From contig NZ_CP020384.1 in NCBI RefSeq assembly GCF_002073975.1, forward strand, positions 2,232,001-2,296,000: DNA of 64,000 nucleotides, read 5' to 3'. The position numbers and the translations under genes are program-made. This document shows positions 37,136 to 44,946 of the stretch, one piece after another. Numbering within the stretch: the stretch's first letter is position 1; every line of letters starts with the position of its first letter. The notes beneath the pieces were generated by a model. That model was given only the letters and a program-made list of their open reading frames with translations, was not told the origin of the DNA and searched no databases. The DNA comes from Rhodovulum sp. MB263 (GTDB taxonomy: Bacteria; Pseudomonadota; Alphaproteobacteria; Rhodobacterales; Rhodobacteraceae).

Positions 37136-37747
37136 TCAGCCACCGGGAAACACCCGCCGGGCCAGAAGCACCCGCGACAGCGCGGTCACGAAACAAAGCG
37201 CGCCGAAGCCCCAGGCCAGCGGCGCGAACCAGGACGGGAACAGACAGATCGCCACGAAAAACGCGATGGTCTCGGTCCCTTCCAGCAACCCGCCGGAGAA
37301 ATAAAGCGACTTCGTGCCGCGCGCGCGGGTTTCCATGCTGCGGCGTTCGGCCAGGATCGCGAAGCCGAGAAACGTCGCGCCATTGACATAAAAGCTCGTC
37401 AGCAGAAACGCCCCGGCCGCCCCGTTCGCCGCCGGATCCATCAGCACGAACCCCAGCGGCACCGCGCCATAGACGAGAAAATCGGCCACGATGTCGAGAT
37501 AGCCACCGAAATCGGTCTTGCGCCCGGCCCGCGCCACCGCCCCGTCAAGCCCGTCGGCCAGCCGCCCCGTCAGCAGCGGCACCAGCGCAAGCCCGGGCGC
37601 GCCGAGCGCAACCATCGCCGCCGCCAGAAGCCCGGCCCCCAGCCCCACCAGCGTGACGGCATCCGCCGTCACCCCGCGCGCCGCAAGCCGGATCCCCAGC
37701 CTGTCGAGCGGCGGGTCGATCAGCCGTCGCATGAGCCCGTCCAGCAT
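37136..37747 (-). CDS. CDP-alcohol phosphatidyltransferase-family membrane protein
   Basis: The 203-residue integral membrane enzyme has the full CDP-alcohol motif D-G-x2-A-R-x8-G-x3-D-x3-D in DGAVARAGRKTDFGGYLDIV followed by AD. Several hydrophobic helices are evident (VTLVGLGAGLLAAAMVALG; WGFGALCFVTALSRVLLA). It would attach an alcohol head group to CDP-diacylglycerol or a similar donor; the substrate cannot be read from sequence. ATG 37747 begins MLDGLMRRLIDPP. The longer frame upstream has poor codon character. Confidence 0.87.
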   Translation of the reverse strand: MLDGLMRRLIDPPLDRLGIRLAARGVTADAVTLVGLGAGLLAAAMVALGAPGLALVPLLTGRLADGLDGAVARAGRKTDFGGYLDIVADFLVYGAVPLGFVLMDPAANGAAGAFLLTSFYVNGATFLGFAILAERRSMETRARGTKSLYFSGGLLEGTETIAFFVAICLFPSWFAPLAWGFGALCFVTALSRVLLARRVFPGG

Positions 37748-38095
37748 GCCCTGCCCTCCTCTGCCGGTCCCAGACTGCCCTTGCCAGAGCGTCGGCTGCA
37801 AGCCGCTGCGCTCCATTTCCCAGGGCCTGTCTTGGGGACGCAATCCGGTCCCGTTCGAGCCCCTCCGCCACGCTTGTCCCCGCCCGACCTGTCCCCATCT
37901 GGTCGGCAAGCGCGGCCGCATCCAGCGCATGCCCTGTTCCTAGGCTTCCGGGGCATCCGGAACGGAGGTACCCCCCAGTCGCATCCGAGGCCTCGACCCC
38001 TGGTCTGACAGCCGGCATCCGGGACAAAAATCCGAAGGCAGGTTTCGACAATTCCTATTGCGCCCCGTGCCCGAGCTGACTAAGAGGGCGGCGTG

Positions 38096-38169
38096 GCGGG
38101 TATGGTGTAGTGGTAGCGCGCCGGCTTCCCAAGCCTGAAGTGCGGGTTCGATTCCCGCTACCCGCTCCA
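38096..38169 (+). tRNA. tRNA-Gly (anticodon CCC)
   Basis: The gene folds as a cloverleaf. Acceptor GCGGGTA pairs with TACCCGC, the D-arm contains TGTAGTGGTAG, the anticodon loop is TTCCCAA giving CCC, and the T-arm is GCGGGTTCGATTCCCGC. The discriminator T is followed by an encoded CCA. The anticodon stem has one C-T mismatch. It stands alone before a non-coding stretch. Confidence 0.94.
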
Positions 38170-38617
38170 GACTACCTCAAGAACCGTTTTATCCGATTTG
38201 GTCTATAGCCTTCGATCTGATGGCCGGTGCCGCCTTGCCTGACTGAATGGCATGGCGCGACATGGCGGCGCAGGCCCGCCGCCGCAAAGAAGTGACACCC
38301 GTCGCCGAAAGCGAGGGCGGGCAGCGCGCATGACAGCTGCCTCGGTCAAGCCAACCCTGGTCGAAAGCACCCAGCCCCACCATCCCGACGCTCTCTGTCC
38401 AAAGCCGGGCCGGGAGGTCAGGCGATCTCTGGTCCGGGCATGTCCGAAAGGGGATAAGGCCCCGATACCGCAGATAGCGGTGGTGAACACGGGGCCTGTC
38501 GTGCCATGGGCGGACGCGGGATGCGCGCAGGCCCGGTCACGGCATCTGCCCGATGATAAGGCCAGCTCCCGAGCGGCTCATCTCCGCGCCGTGCGCCCAT
38601 TTCCCGGGACAGGAGGC
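38170..38617 (+). other. Non-coding stretch after tRNA-Gly
   Basis: No frame in this 450-base stretch shows recognisable protein features or a convincing ribosome-binding site. No integrase gene or duplicated tRNA end was seen next to the tRNA. Confidence 0.45.
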
Positions 38618-40477
38618 CTAGAAATCCTGCCATCCCGCGTCGTTGACGGCGCGTTTCGGCGGCTCGAACTCTGCGGCGGCGGGCGGTGCTGCCGCCGGGA
38701 TGGCGGTTGCCGTGCGGGGACGGACGGAGACGGCGGAAGCGGGCCCTTTCAGGCGGAACCGGGCGACCAGGGTCTGCAGATTGCCCGCCTCCTGCTTCAT
38801 GGTCACCGCGGCGGCATTCGCCTCCTCGACCATGGCCGCGTTCTGCTGGGTCACCTTGTCGAGCTCGTTCACCCCGACATTGATCTCGCCCAACCCGACC
38901 GATTGCTCCTGCGCGCCGGTCGCGATGTCGGCGATCAGCGCGGCGATATTGCCCACCCGTTCGACGATGTCGGTCAGTGCCTCGCCGGTGCGGTTGACCA
39001 GCCCGACGCCGGTCTCGACCTGATCGGAACTGGTCGAGATCAGGGTCTTGATCTCCTTGGCGGCCTCGGAGGAGCGCTGGGCGAGGGCCCGGACCTCGGA
39101 GGCCACGACGGCAAAGCCGCGCCCGGCCTCGCCGGCGCGGGCCGCCTCGACGCCCGCATTCAACGCCAGCAGGTTGGTCTGGAACGCGATATCGTCGATC
39201 ACGCCGATGATCTGGTTGATCCCGTCCGAGGATTTCTTGATCTCGGCCATCGCCCCGATGGCCTCCTTGACCACGAGGCCAGACTGCTCGGCATTGCCGC
39301 GCGCCTCGCGCACGACATCCTCGACCTTCGCCGCGCCATCGGCCGCCGCGCGGACGCTGGCCGTCATCTCGTCCATCGCGGCCGCGGTCTGCTCCAGCGT
39401 CGCGGCCTGGTTCTCGGTGCGGCGCGACAAGTCGTCCGAGGCGCCCGAGATTTCCTCGGCGCGGGTGGTGATCTCTGTCGCGTTCTCGACGATCTCGCCC
39501 ATCAGCGCGTTCAGCGTCTCGACCGTCGCGTTGAAATCCTGGCGGAGCTGTTCGTATTCCTCGGCAAACCTGGTATCGATGGTGCTGGTCAGATCGCCCT
39601 CCGACAAGGACCGCAGCCCCGAGGCCAGATCGGCGACCACCCGCTCCTGTTCGCGGCGGTCCTCATCGCGCGCCGCAGCCTGGCGTTCGGCATCGGCAAG
39701 CTTGTCGCGGAAGGCGGCCAGATTGCGCCCCAGATCGCCGATCTCGTCGCGGCGACGCGCCTCGGGAATGGCGGTTTCATACCGCCCATCGGCAACATCG
39801 CTCATGGAGCCGACAAAGCTCGACATCGGCCGGGTCACGCTGCGCACCAGAACATAGGAGACCGCAACGAGGATCAGCATGCCCGCGATCAGCGTGATCG
39901 CCGAGGCCCGCCGCATGCTGGCCAGTTCGGCTTTGATATCGGAGACATAGGCCCCGGTTCCGACGATCCAGCCCCAGGGCTTGAATGCCTGCACATAGCC
40001 CAGTTTCATCTCGGGATCGGACTCGCCAGGCTTCTTGAACCAGTATTCGACCGATCCCGAGCCATCGCGCTGCGCGACATCGTGCATTTCCTGAAAGAGC
40101 TTCAGCCCATTGACATCGGCATAGTCGGTCTTGTCGGTCCCGACCCAGTCGGGCATCGTCGGATGCGCGGTGACGACCAGATCCTTTGTCAGCGCAAAGA
40201 CATAGCCCGAGGCTCCGAAACGAAGCGCCTCCAGCAGCTCACGCCCCCTCGCCTCGGCCGTGGCCCTGTCGATCTCTCCCGCTGCGACCCTGTCCTGCAG
40301 CCCCGACAGGAGCGAAATCGCCGCATCGGTCATGCCCTTAAGCTCTGTCTCGCGCATCTCATAGGCGTTCTCGACAGCCCGCGACAGCAAGAGAACAGAG
40401 AGAAGCGCAGAGAGCGCAAGTGCCACAACGACAATGGAGTAGATCCGAAACGGGATCCGGTACAGGAAAGCGGGCAT
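38618..40477 (-). CDS. Methyl-accepting chemotaxis protein with a Cache domain
   Basis: A 619-residue membrane chemoreceptor. TM1 is YSIVVVALALSALLSVLLLS, followed by a periplasmic sCache-type sensor (SGYVFALTKDLVVTAHPTMP; VEYWFKKPGESDPEMKLGYV; KPWGWIVGTGAYVSDI), TM2 (ITLIAGMLILVAVSYVLV), a HAMP domain and a long signalling coiled coil. The hairpin tip reads IDDIAFQTNLLALNAGVEAA. The extreme C terminus GWQDF resembles the CheR/CheB tethering pentapeptide. ATG 40477 (MPAFLYRIPF) is preferred over a 12-residue longer frame. No che genes lie nearby. Confidence 0.94.
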   Translation of the reverse strand: MPAFLYRIPFRIYSIVVVALALSALLSVLLLSRAVENAYEMRETELKGMTDAAISLLSGLQDRVAAGEIDRATAEARGRELLEALRFGASGYVFALTKDLVVTAHPTMPDWVGTDKTDYADVNGLKLFQEMHDVAQRDGSGSVEYWFKKPGESDPEMKLGYVQAFKPWGWIVGTGAYVSDIKAELASMRRASAITLIAGMLILVAVSYVLVRSVTRPMSSFVGSMSDVADGRYETAIPEARRRDEIGDLGRNLAAFRDKLADAERQAAARDEDRREQERVVADLASGLRSLSEGDLTSTIDTRFAEEYEQLRQDFNATVETLNALMGEIVENATEITTRAEEISGASDDLSRRTENQAATLEQTAAAMDEMTASVRAAADGAAKVEDVVREARGNAEQSGLVVKEAIGAMAEIKKSSDGINQIIGVIDDIAFQTNLLALNAGVEAARAGEAGRGFAVVASEVRALAQRSSEAAKEIKTLISTSSDQVETGVGLVNRTGEALTDIVERVGNIAALIADIATGAQEQSVGLGEINVGVNELDKVTQQNAAMVEEANAAAVTMKQEAGNLQTLVARFRLKGPASAVSVRPRTATAIPAAAPPAAAEFEPPKRAVNDAGWQDF

Positions 40478-40550
40478 TTGAGCTATCTCCAATTGATCAT
40501 GGCGACGCTTCATAGCGCAAAAGGTTTAGAAAACGTCCTACATCGCAAAT

Positions 40551-40940
40551 CTAAGTAAATGAGCGGAAAGGCATGGGCGTTGATGAAGAGCGGAGAGAGT
40601 TACCGAGCTCCGGCCATGGCGGCGTAACGTCGGTCAGCAGTCGCGAGGTCGTCGGAGCGGAGGAGGGCTGAGAGCAGCTTGGCGCAACGGTCGCGAGACA
40701 GGGTCGGAAAACCAGAGCGCAACAGAGTGCCTTCGAACACGCGGCTCTGATTTGGGTCCGCCCCACGAACACCATGCGGGCCCGCAGCATGACGATGGCC
40801 GTATCACGAGGCCGGATACATGTCAGCACCCGACACCGCGCCAGATTGCTCCGAAAAGGCGCTCTTGCGTCGCGTCGGGTTGCCCCAGGTCGGCTTCGAG
40901 CTTCACGACCACATTCCATACCAATAGGTTTCTGTCTCAA
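40551..40940 (-). mobile_element. Possible IS110-family transposase remnant
   Basis: Minus-strand frames here read CIRPRDTAIVMLRARMVFVG, RTQ and, in another frame, VFEGTLLRSGFPTLSRDRC. This recalls the DUF4096/IS110 middle region (DxxALRxLxRARxxLVRTRT). Frames are broken and the catalytic ends are missing. The call is tentative. Confidence 0.35.
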
Positions 40941-41015
40941 GCCGGCTCATATAATGTCTTTGGTTAGGAACGCATCGGCCAACGCTGCGACGCCTGTTGG
41001 TCGGAACCTCTGCGC

Positions 41016-41900
41016 CTACATGTGCAGGCGCACATGTTTGAGCTTGTCGGGATTCCTCATGATCCAGATCGCTTCGATCCGGCCGCGCCGGATCGAGAGG
41101 GCGGTGGTCTGCAGGACGTCCCCTTCAACGGACACAAAGCCGGGCGAGCCGTTGATCCACCGAAGCGGAGGGCAGGGTCCGGGCGGAAGTGTCCGCTTTC
41201 TGGCAAGGCCGGCGAACAGGCGGGCAGCGTCGCGAGACCCGTTCAGCACGTTGATGGCCGCTTTCACCCTGCCGCCACCATCGGTGTGAACCTCGATATC
41301 CTCGGCAAACAGGGCAAGCAGACGATCCATATCGCCCTGCCGGCTTGCCTCCCAGAAGGCGGTGACGAGCGGATGATCCGTTTCGCTCGACGGTGGATCG
41401 GCAGGTTCGGCCCCGGCCAGCCTGCGCCGCGCCCGGGAGACGAGTTGCCGACACGCCGTGGGGGTCTTGTCAACGAGCAGGCCTATTTCCTCGAAACTGT
41501 AGTCGAAGGCATCGCGGAGAATGAACGCGGCCCGCATCTCGGGTGTCAGGCTGTCGAGGGTCAGGATCAGCGCGATGCCGACATCCTCGGTCAGGATCCA
41601 CTCCTCTTCCGCGCCGGGGGCATGATCGGCGATCAACGGATCGGGCAGCCATGCCCCGACATAGGTTTCCCTGCGCACCCGTGCCGAGCGCAGATGGTCG
41701 AGGCACAGTCGCATGACCACGGTGGACAGCCACTGGGCCGGGCGGTCGATGCCGGACAAATCGACGTCACGGAATTTCAGCGCGGCGTCCTGGAGGATAT
41801 CATCCGTCTCGGCCACCGATCCGGTCATGCGGTAGGCGAGCCCCGCCAGACGTCGGCGCTCGCCCTCGAAGATCTGACTATGCCGGTCAGCCTGCCGCAT
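41016..41900 (-). CDS. ECF41-type RNA polymerase sigma factor (sigma70 region 2/4 plus SnoaL-like domain)
   Basis: The protein has region 2 (YRMTGSVAETDDILQDAALK), region 4 (LRDAFDYSFEEIGLLVDKTP) and a C-terminal SnoaL/NTF2-like domain (ALFAEDIEVHTDGGGRVKAA) with the ECF41-type NGSPGFVSVEGD stretch. ECF41 sigmas use this domain, not an anti-sigma factor, for self-control. ATG 41900 (MRQADRHSQIFEGERR) overlaps the upstream gene's end by 14 bases; a longer frame to 41945 exists. It is cotranscribed with a carboxymuconolactone-decarboxylase-like gene, the classic ECF41 partner. Confidence 0.9.
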   Translation of the reverse strand: MRQADRHSQIFEGERRRLAGLAYRMTGSVAETDDILQDAALKFRDVDLSGIDRPAQWLSTVVMRLCLDHLRSARVRRETYVGAWLPDPLIADHAPGAEEEWILTEDVGIALILTLDSLTPEMRAAFILRDAFDYSFEEIGLLVDKTPTACRQLVSRARRRLAGAEPADPPSSETDHPLVTAFWEASRQGDMDRLLALFAEDIEVHTDGGGRVKAAINVLNGSRDAARLFAGLARKRTLPPGPCPPLRWINGSPGFVSVEGDVLQTTALSIRRGRIEAIWIMRNPDKLKHVRLHM

Positions 41901-42351
41901 CTCGGGCCTCGCGCCGCGTGTGGACTTGACGAAAGCCGACGGCAAAGCGGTTCCATGCGTTGATCATCGTGATCACGAAGGTCAGTTCGACCCGTTCACG
42001 CTCATCGAAGGATGCGGCCAGAAGCCTGTAGTCGGAATCCGGTGCGCCAGTCTGTTCGATGCGCGTCAAGGACTCGGCCCATGCCAGCGCAGCACGCTCG
42101 CGATCATCGAAGACCGGGCTTTCTCGCCATGCCGCAAGGACATCCAGCTTCTGCTGCGACACACCGGCCTGCCGCGCGGCAGGGGCATGCAGGTCAAGGC
42201 AGAAAGCGCAGCCGTTGATCTGCGACACGCGCATCTTGACCAGCTCACGCAGGGCTTCAGGCAGGGATAGGCCCTTTATCGTCTCTTCGGCCGCCATCAT
42301 CGCCTTCATCGTGTCGGGCGCGGCCTTGTAGTAATTCATACGAGGGGTCAT
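41887..42351 (-). CDS. Carboxymuconolactone decarboxylase/AhpD-family protein (ECF41 partner)
   Basis: The 154-residue AhpD-like protein has MRVSQINGCAFCLDLHAPA, which includes the CxxC-His redox motif, and the FVITMINAWNRFAVGFRQ helix. Family members are peroxidases or decarboxylases; in ECF41 loci they are the usual regulated target. It starts at ATG 42351 and leads the operon with the sigma factor. A promoter of ECF41 type lies 31 bases upstream. Confidence 0.92.
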   Translation of the reverse strand: MTPRMNYYKAAPDTMKAMMAAEETIKGLSLPEALRELVKMRVSQINGCAFCLDLHAPAARQAGVSQQKLDVLAAWRESPVFDDRERAALAWAESLTRIEQTGAPDSDYRLLAASFDERERVELTFVITMINAWNRFAVGFRQVHTRREARDAAG

Positions 42352-42382
42352 CGCTGTCTCCGTTCTCTGTCTATACTCACAA

Positions 42383-42409
42383 GACGAGACAGGATCGAGA
42401 TCCGTGACA
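42383..42409 (-). promoter_or_regulatory. Candidate ECF41-dependent promoter
   Basis: On the minus strand TGTCACG (42409-42403) is followed by 16 bases and CGTC (42386-42383). The published ECF41 consensus is TGTCACA for -35 and CGTC for -10 with a similar spacer. The site is upstream of the AhpD-like gene, so the sigma factor probably drives its own operon. Confidence 0.78.
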
Positions 42410-43066
42410 CCAGGAGCAGCGTGTTGAGCGCCCGCATGCCCGCTTCGTCCGCCCTCCTGACCTTGGCGGCCAGAGTGCATGCTGCAACGGGGATGAACGG
42501 CCGCTTTCGTGATTTTGCAATCGGCAGGGGCCGGGGTGCCCAATGACCGCTAAAGACACATTGTGTTGAAAAACTCCGGCAGCGGTTAAGAGGCAGCCTG
42601 AATTTGGAACGTCATCCTTCACAGGGTAAAAAGAGGTCCGCTTAAGAGGCGATATCGCCGAAAATCGGAATGATTTCCAATGAGCCGGTACTCTGCAGCC
42701 ACGAAAACGCGTTTTTCAACAGTATCGACAGCGAGCGCACCTGGGTGCTCTGGGCGGATACCGTTGAAAAACTCACTGGAGCATCCAAGGAGTGCCATTT
42801 CATGGGAAACGGTTCTGCTTGTGCGTGCCCCTGACTTGTAAAAAGTCATTTGCAGCCCGAGTGCAGAACAACGTTCCAACCCAAGATGGCTTCTCGGGCG
42901 CAGCGGGTGTTTTTCAACAATATCGGCGGGCAGCGGACCTTCCAGGCCGCCGCCGTGCATCGCGTGGCCTTCCCCGAACCGGACCTTCCCGGTGACCGAG
43001 ACGATCGCATCAAAGGGCATCATCCAGAACCTGCCATTGTCCGAGCGAGCGCGACGATGACATCGG
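42410..43066 (+). repeat. Repeat-rich non-coding stretch with two inverted 156-bp elements
   Basis: Two units, 42565-42720 and 42763-42918, are both 156 bases long. Each starts GTTGAAAAAC and ends GTTTTTCAAC, which are reverse complements. The second aligns with the first in reverse orientation and the internal blocks TGGAACGT and TTCC-ATGA fall at the same offsets. They are separated by 42 bases. No protein gene is supported. The units look like small non-autonomous repeats (MITE-like); some flanking sequence after each right end is also similar. Confidence 0.7.
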
Positions 43067-43384
43067 TTGCGTAGTACGCGTCTCCTTCCGGCACGATGGG
43101 GCAAGGCCCTGCGCAACGCTTTCATCGCGCGCCATTGTGCGGCCGTCTGGGTACCGCTGCCGGATCATGCGGATATCGTCGGCATCGAGGCACAGGTCAT
43201 CGCGCTTGCGCCCCACGACATGATCGCCTGGAACCGGCACGGAATGGATCCCTACTTGGAGCCGACCGCGCTTGCCGATGCCCTGATCGAGGAGCTGGAC
43301 CTCAGCCCCTTCGAGCGCGCTTCCCTTGGACGGCAGCTTGCGCGGTTCCGTGAGGATGCCCGAGAGGCCCGCCGGAAGGGCTGA
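43067..43384 (+). CDS. Hypothetical protein, probably a 5'-truncated gene
   Basis: The frame begins at TTG 43067 with an upstream stop at 43058 and codes 105 residues. The latter two thirds look like real protein: ADIVGIEAQVIALAPHDMI, then RHGMDPYLEPTALADALIEE and LDLSPFERASLGRQL. A good terminator lies 22 bases after the stop, supporting a true gene end. The 5' part runs into the repeat region, so an N-terminal domain has probably been lost. I do not recognise the family. Confidence 0.5.
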   Translation: MRSTRLLPARWGKALRNAFIARHCAAVWVPLPDHADIVGIEAQVIALAPHDMIAWNRHGMDPYLEPTALADALIEELDLSPFERASLGRQLARFREDAREARRKG

Positions 43385-43405
43385 CCCGCGCGCGTGGGGG
43401 GCACG

Positions 43406-43436
43406 AAACCGGGTTCGTTTTGGACCCGGTTTTTTG
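43406..43436 (+). terminator. Rho-independent terminator
   Basis: AAACCGGGT and ACCCGGTTT form a 9-bp perfect stem around a nine-base loop (TCGTTTTGG), and a T-run follows (TTTTTTG). It lies just after the hypothetical gene ending at 43384. Confidence 0.88.
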
Positions 43437-43832
43437 TGACGGTGGGTGTCGCGCGCGTGGGGGTGCTGAGCATCTGCTAACGGTTTGCAGATGGACGCCG
43501 ACGCTGACCCGCACGCGTAGGGGCACGGTGACGCATCTGGCAACGGTTGCCAGATAGACGCCGACGCGGCACAGGAGCGGGGCGAGGTGGCGACACGCGA
43601 GAACAACCCCGGCTCTATGGGGCATGTTGGGGACGACAACATGCCCCCCGCAACATCCGCCGACCTCGGCCTGCGCCGCGACGAGATCCATGAGGCGCGG
43701 TGCGAGGCTCACTGGGGAAATCCCCAGTGACGAGCCGCGCGGGAGTGCATTTTGGAGATGATGGGTGCAACGTAGGGCGCAGCCTTGCAGTGCCCCTAAA
43801 AGTCAAGAAAACCAATACCTTATAGGGTTAAG
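43437..43832 (+). repeat. Cluster of perfect palindromes and a 63-base tandem repeat
   Basis: Four inverted repeats occur here. CATCTGC/GCAGATG lies at 43471-43493, and the 10-bp ATCTGGCAAC/GTTGCCAGAT around one base at 43535-43555. GGGGCATGTTG/CAACATGCCCC with a 7-base spacer lies at 43619-43647. TCACTGGGGA/TCCCCAGTGA with a 2-base spacer lies at 43709-43730. The first two lie 63 bases apart within similar units that share CATCTG...ACGG and GACGCCGACGC. No gene is evident. Confidence 0.72.
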
Positions 43833-43922
43833 TGGCGGAGAGACAGGGATTCGAACCCTGGAGACGGTTACCCGCCTACACGCGTTCCAGGCGTGCGCCT
43901 TCGACCACTCGGCCACCTCTCC
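43833..43922 (-). tRNA. tRNA-Ser (anticodon GGA)
   Basis: On the minus strand the class II cloverleaf has acceptor GGAGAGG, D-arm TGGCCGAGTGG, anticodon loop CTGGAAC with GGA, a long variable arm and T-arm AGGGTTCGAATCCCT. The discriminator is G and CCA is encoded at 43835-43833. It lies beside the palindrome cluster. Confidence 0.95.
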
Positions 43923-44946
43923 GTGATCGGTTGTCTACCCTCGGGCGGGGGCGCGATGCAAGAGGAGTTTGATCGTTCCCCGCAACCTCGCCCGTGACGT
44001 TCCGATAGGGCACGAATCCGGGCCAGACCAGAGCTCAGAGCGAGGCCGGAACCGTGCCGGAGAAGGACTTCGGTCGGAAAGGTCGTCGCGGGATTTGGGG
44101 CCAAGTGGCAAGCTTGAACGCCTGACGAAGACTGCCCGGAGATGACGATACGGAAACGCGCTTTCTGCGGAGTTCAAGGCGAAGCTGGCCCACGAGGCGG
44201 TCCGCGAGGATCTCATGACGGCCGGGTTGGCCAGGAAGTAAGATCTCCCCCACCATGATCAGCGGTTGGAACCGGACGGCGACCGAGAACATGAACCGCG
44301 CCGACTTGCCCGGAGGGCATTTCGTTCAACGCGTCATGCGACCTTGGCCATCGGCTGCATGCGAAATAGATGCCGCCGGGAGGGTGCAGCTGGACCAGGG
44401 CTGCGCCAGCCCGGATACGGACAAGGCGGAGATGGTCCCGCGCTGCGCGGGGGCGCCACCGAGGTCGTCTTGACGAGCCCCTTTCCGGCGTCGCGCTCGG
44501 CCTCGGGGCCCAATCACCGGAAGATCGCGCGCGATCAACGCATTCGGCGCCGCCTCGGCTGCGTCCTTGTCTTCGCGCGCCTCGGGCCTGCAGAAATAGA
44601 GCCGGCCGATCTCGGCGCAGATGGCACCGCCGGAGACCGGACGCGGAACGATCACCGAAAGAAGCAGCGCGATATAGGGCCCGCAGCGGCGGTTCCGGCC
44701 GAGTTGCTGGACAAGCCCGGTATCGACCGACGGCAGCACCGCGCCCTCGGCCCCAGGTCCCCCCTGCCCCCGTCTTTGATGTATCAGTCACGGCCGCCCA
44801 GCCAGACCAGTCGCCCGCTATCGGCCGGGCTGGCCGCCGCCGCGCGGAAAGACAGGCGGCGGCGACAGCATCACGCCGCCCCGCTCATGGGTGCCCATGA
44901 CAGCCGCACGCACCCGGACAGGGATGGCGGCGGCAGCGCGGGGCGG
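43923..44946 (+). other. About 1 kb with IS3 orfA remnant and no intact gene
   Basis: At 44147-44241 the plus strand reads, after a frame break, AEFKAKLAHEAVREDLMTAG followed by LARK. This matches the N-terminal HTH of IS3-type OrfA (family form RRFSAEFKAKVALEA). Nothing of the rest of the element is obvious. Minus-strand frames over 44213-44791 are open but match no family I can name; they may be decayed coding sequence. Confidence 0.5.

Noticed and set aside
37136-37930. Longer start for the CDP-alcohol phosphatidyltransferase
   Set aside because: The first 61 residues are basic, non-membrane and unlike the family; MLDGLMRRL at 37747 is more sensible.
38170-38617. Phage attachment site downstream of tRNA-Gly
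   Set aside because: No integrase, no duplicated tRNA 3' end and no other mobile gene was seen.
41887-42543. Extension of the AhpD-like gene to 42543
   Set aside because: The extra N-terminal residues have no homology and the ECF41-type promoter lies inside the extension, so ATG 42351 is the start.
43406-43730. CRISPR array in the palindrome-rich region
   Set aside because: The repeats are few, unequal and palindromic rather than regular direct repeats with unique spacers; no cas gene is present.
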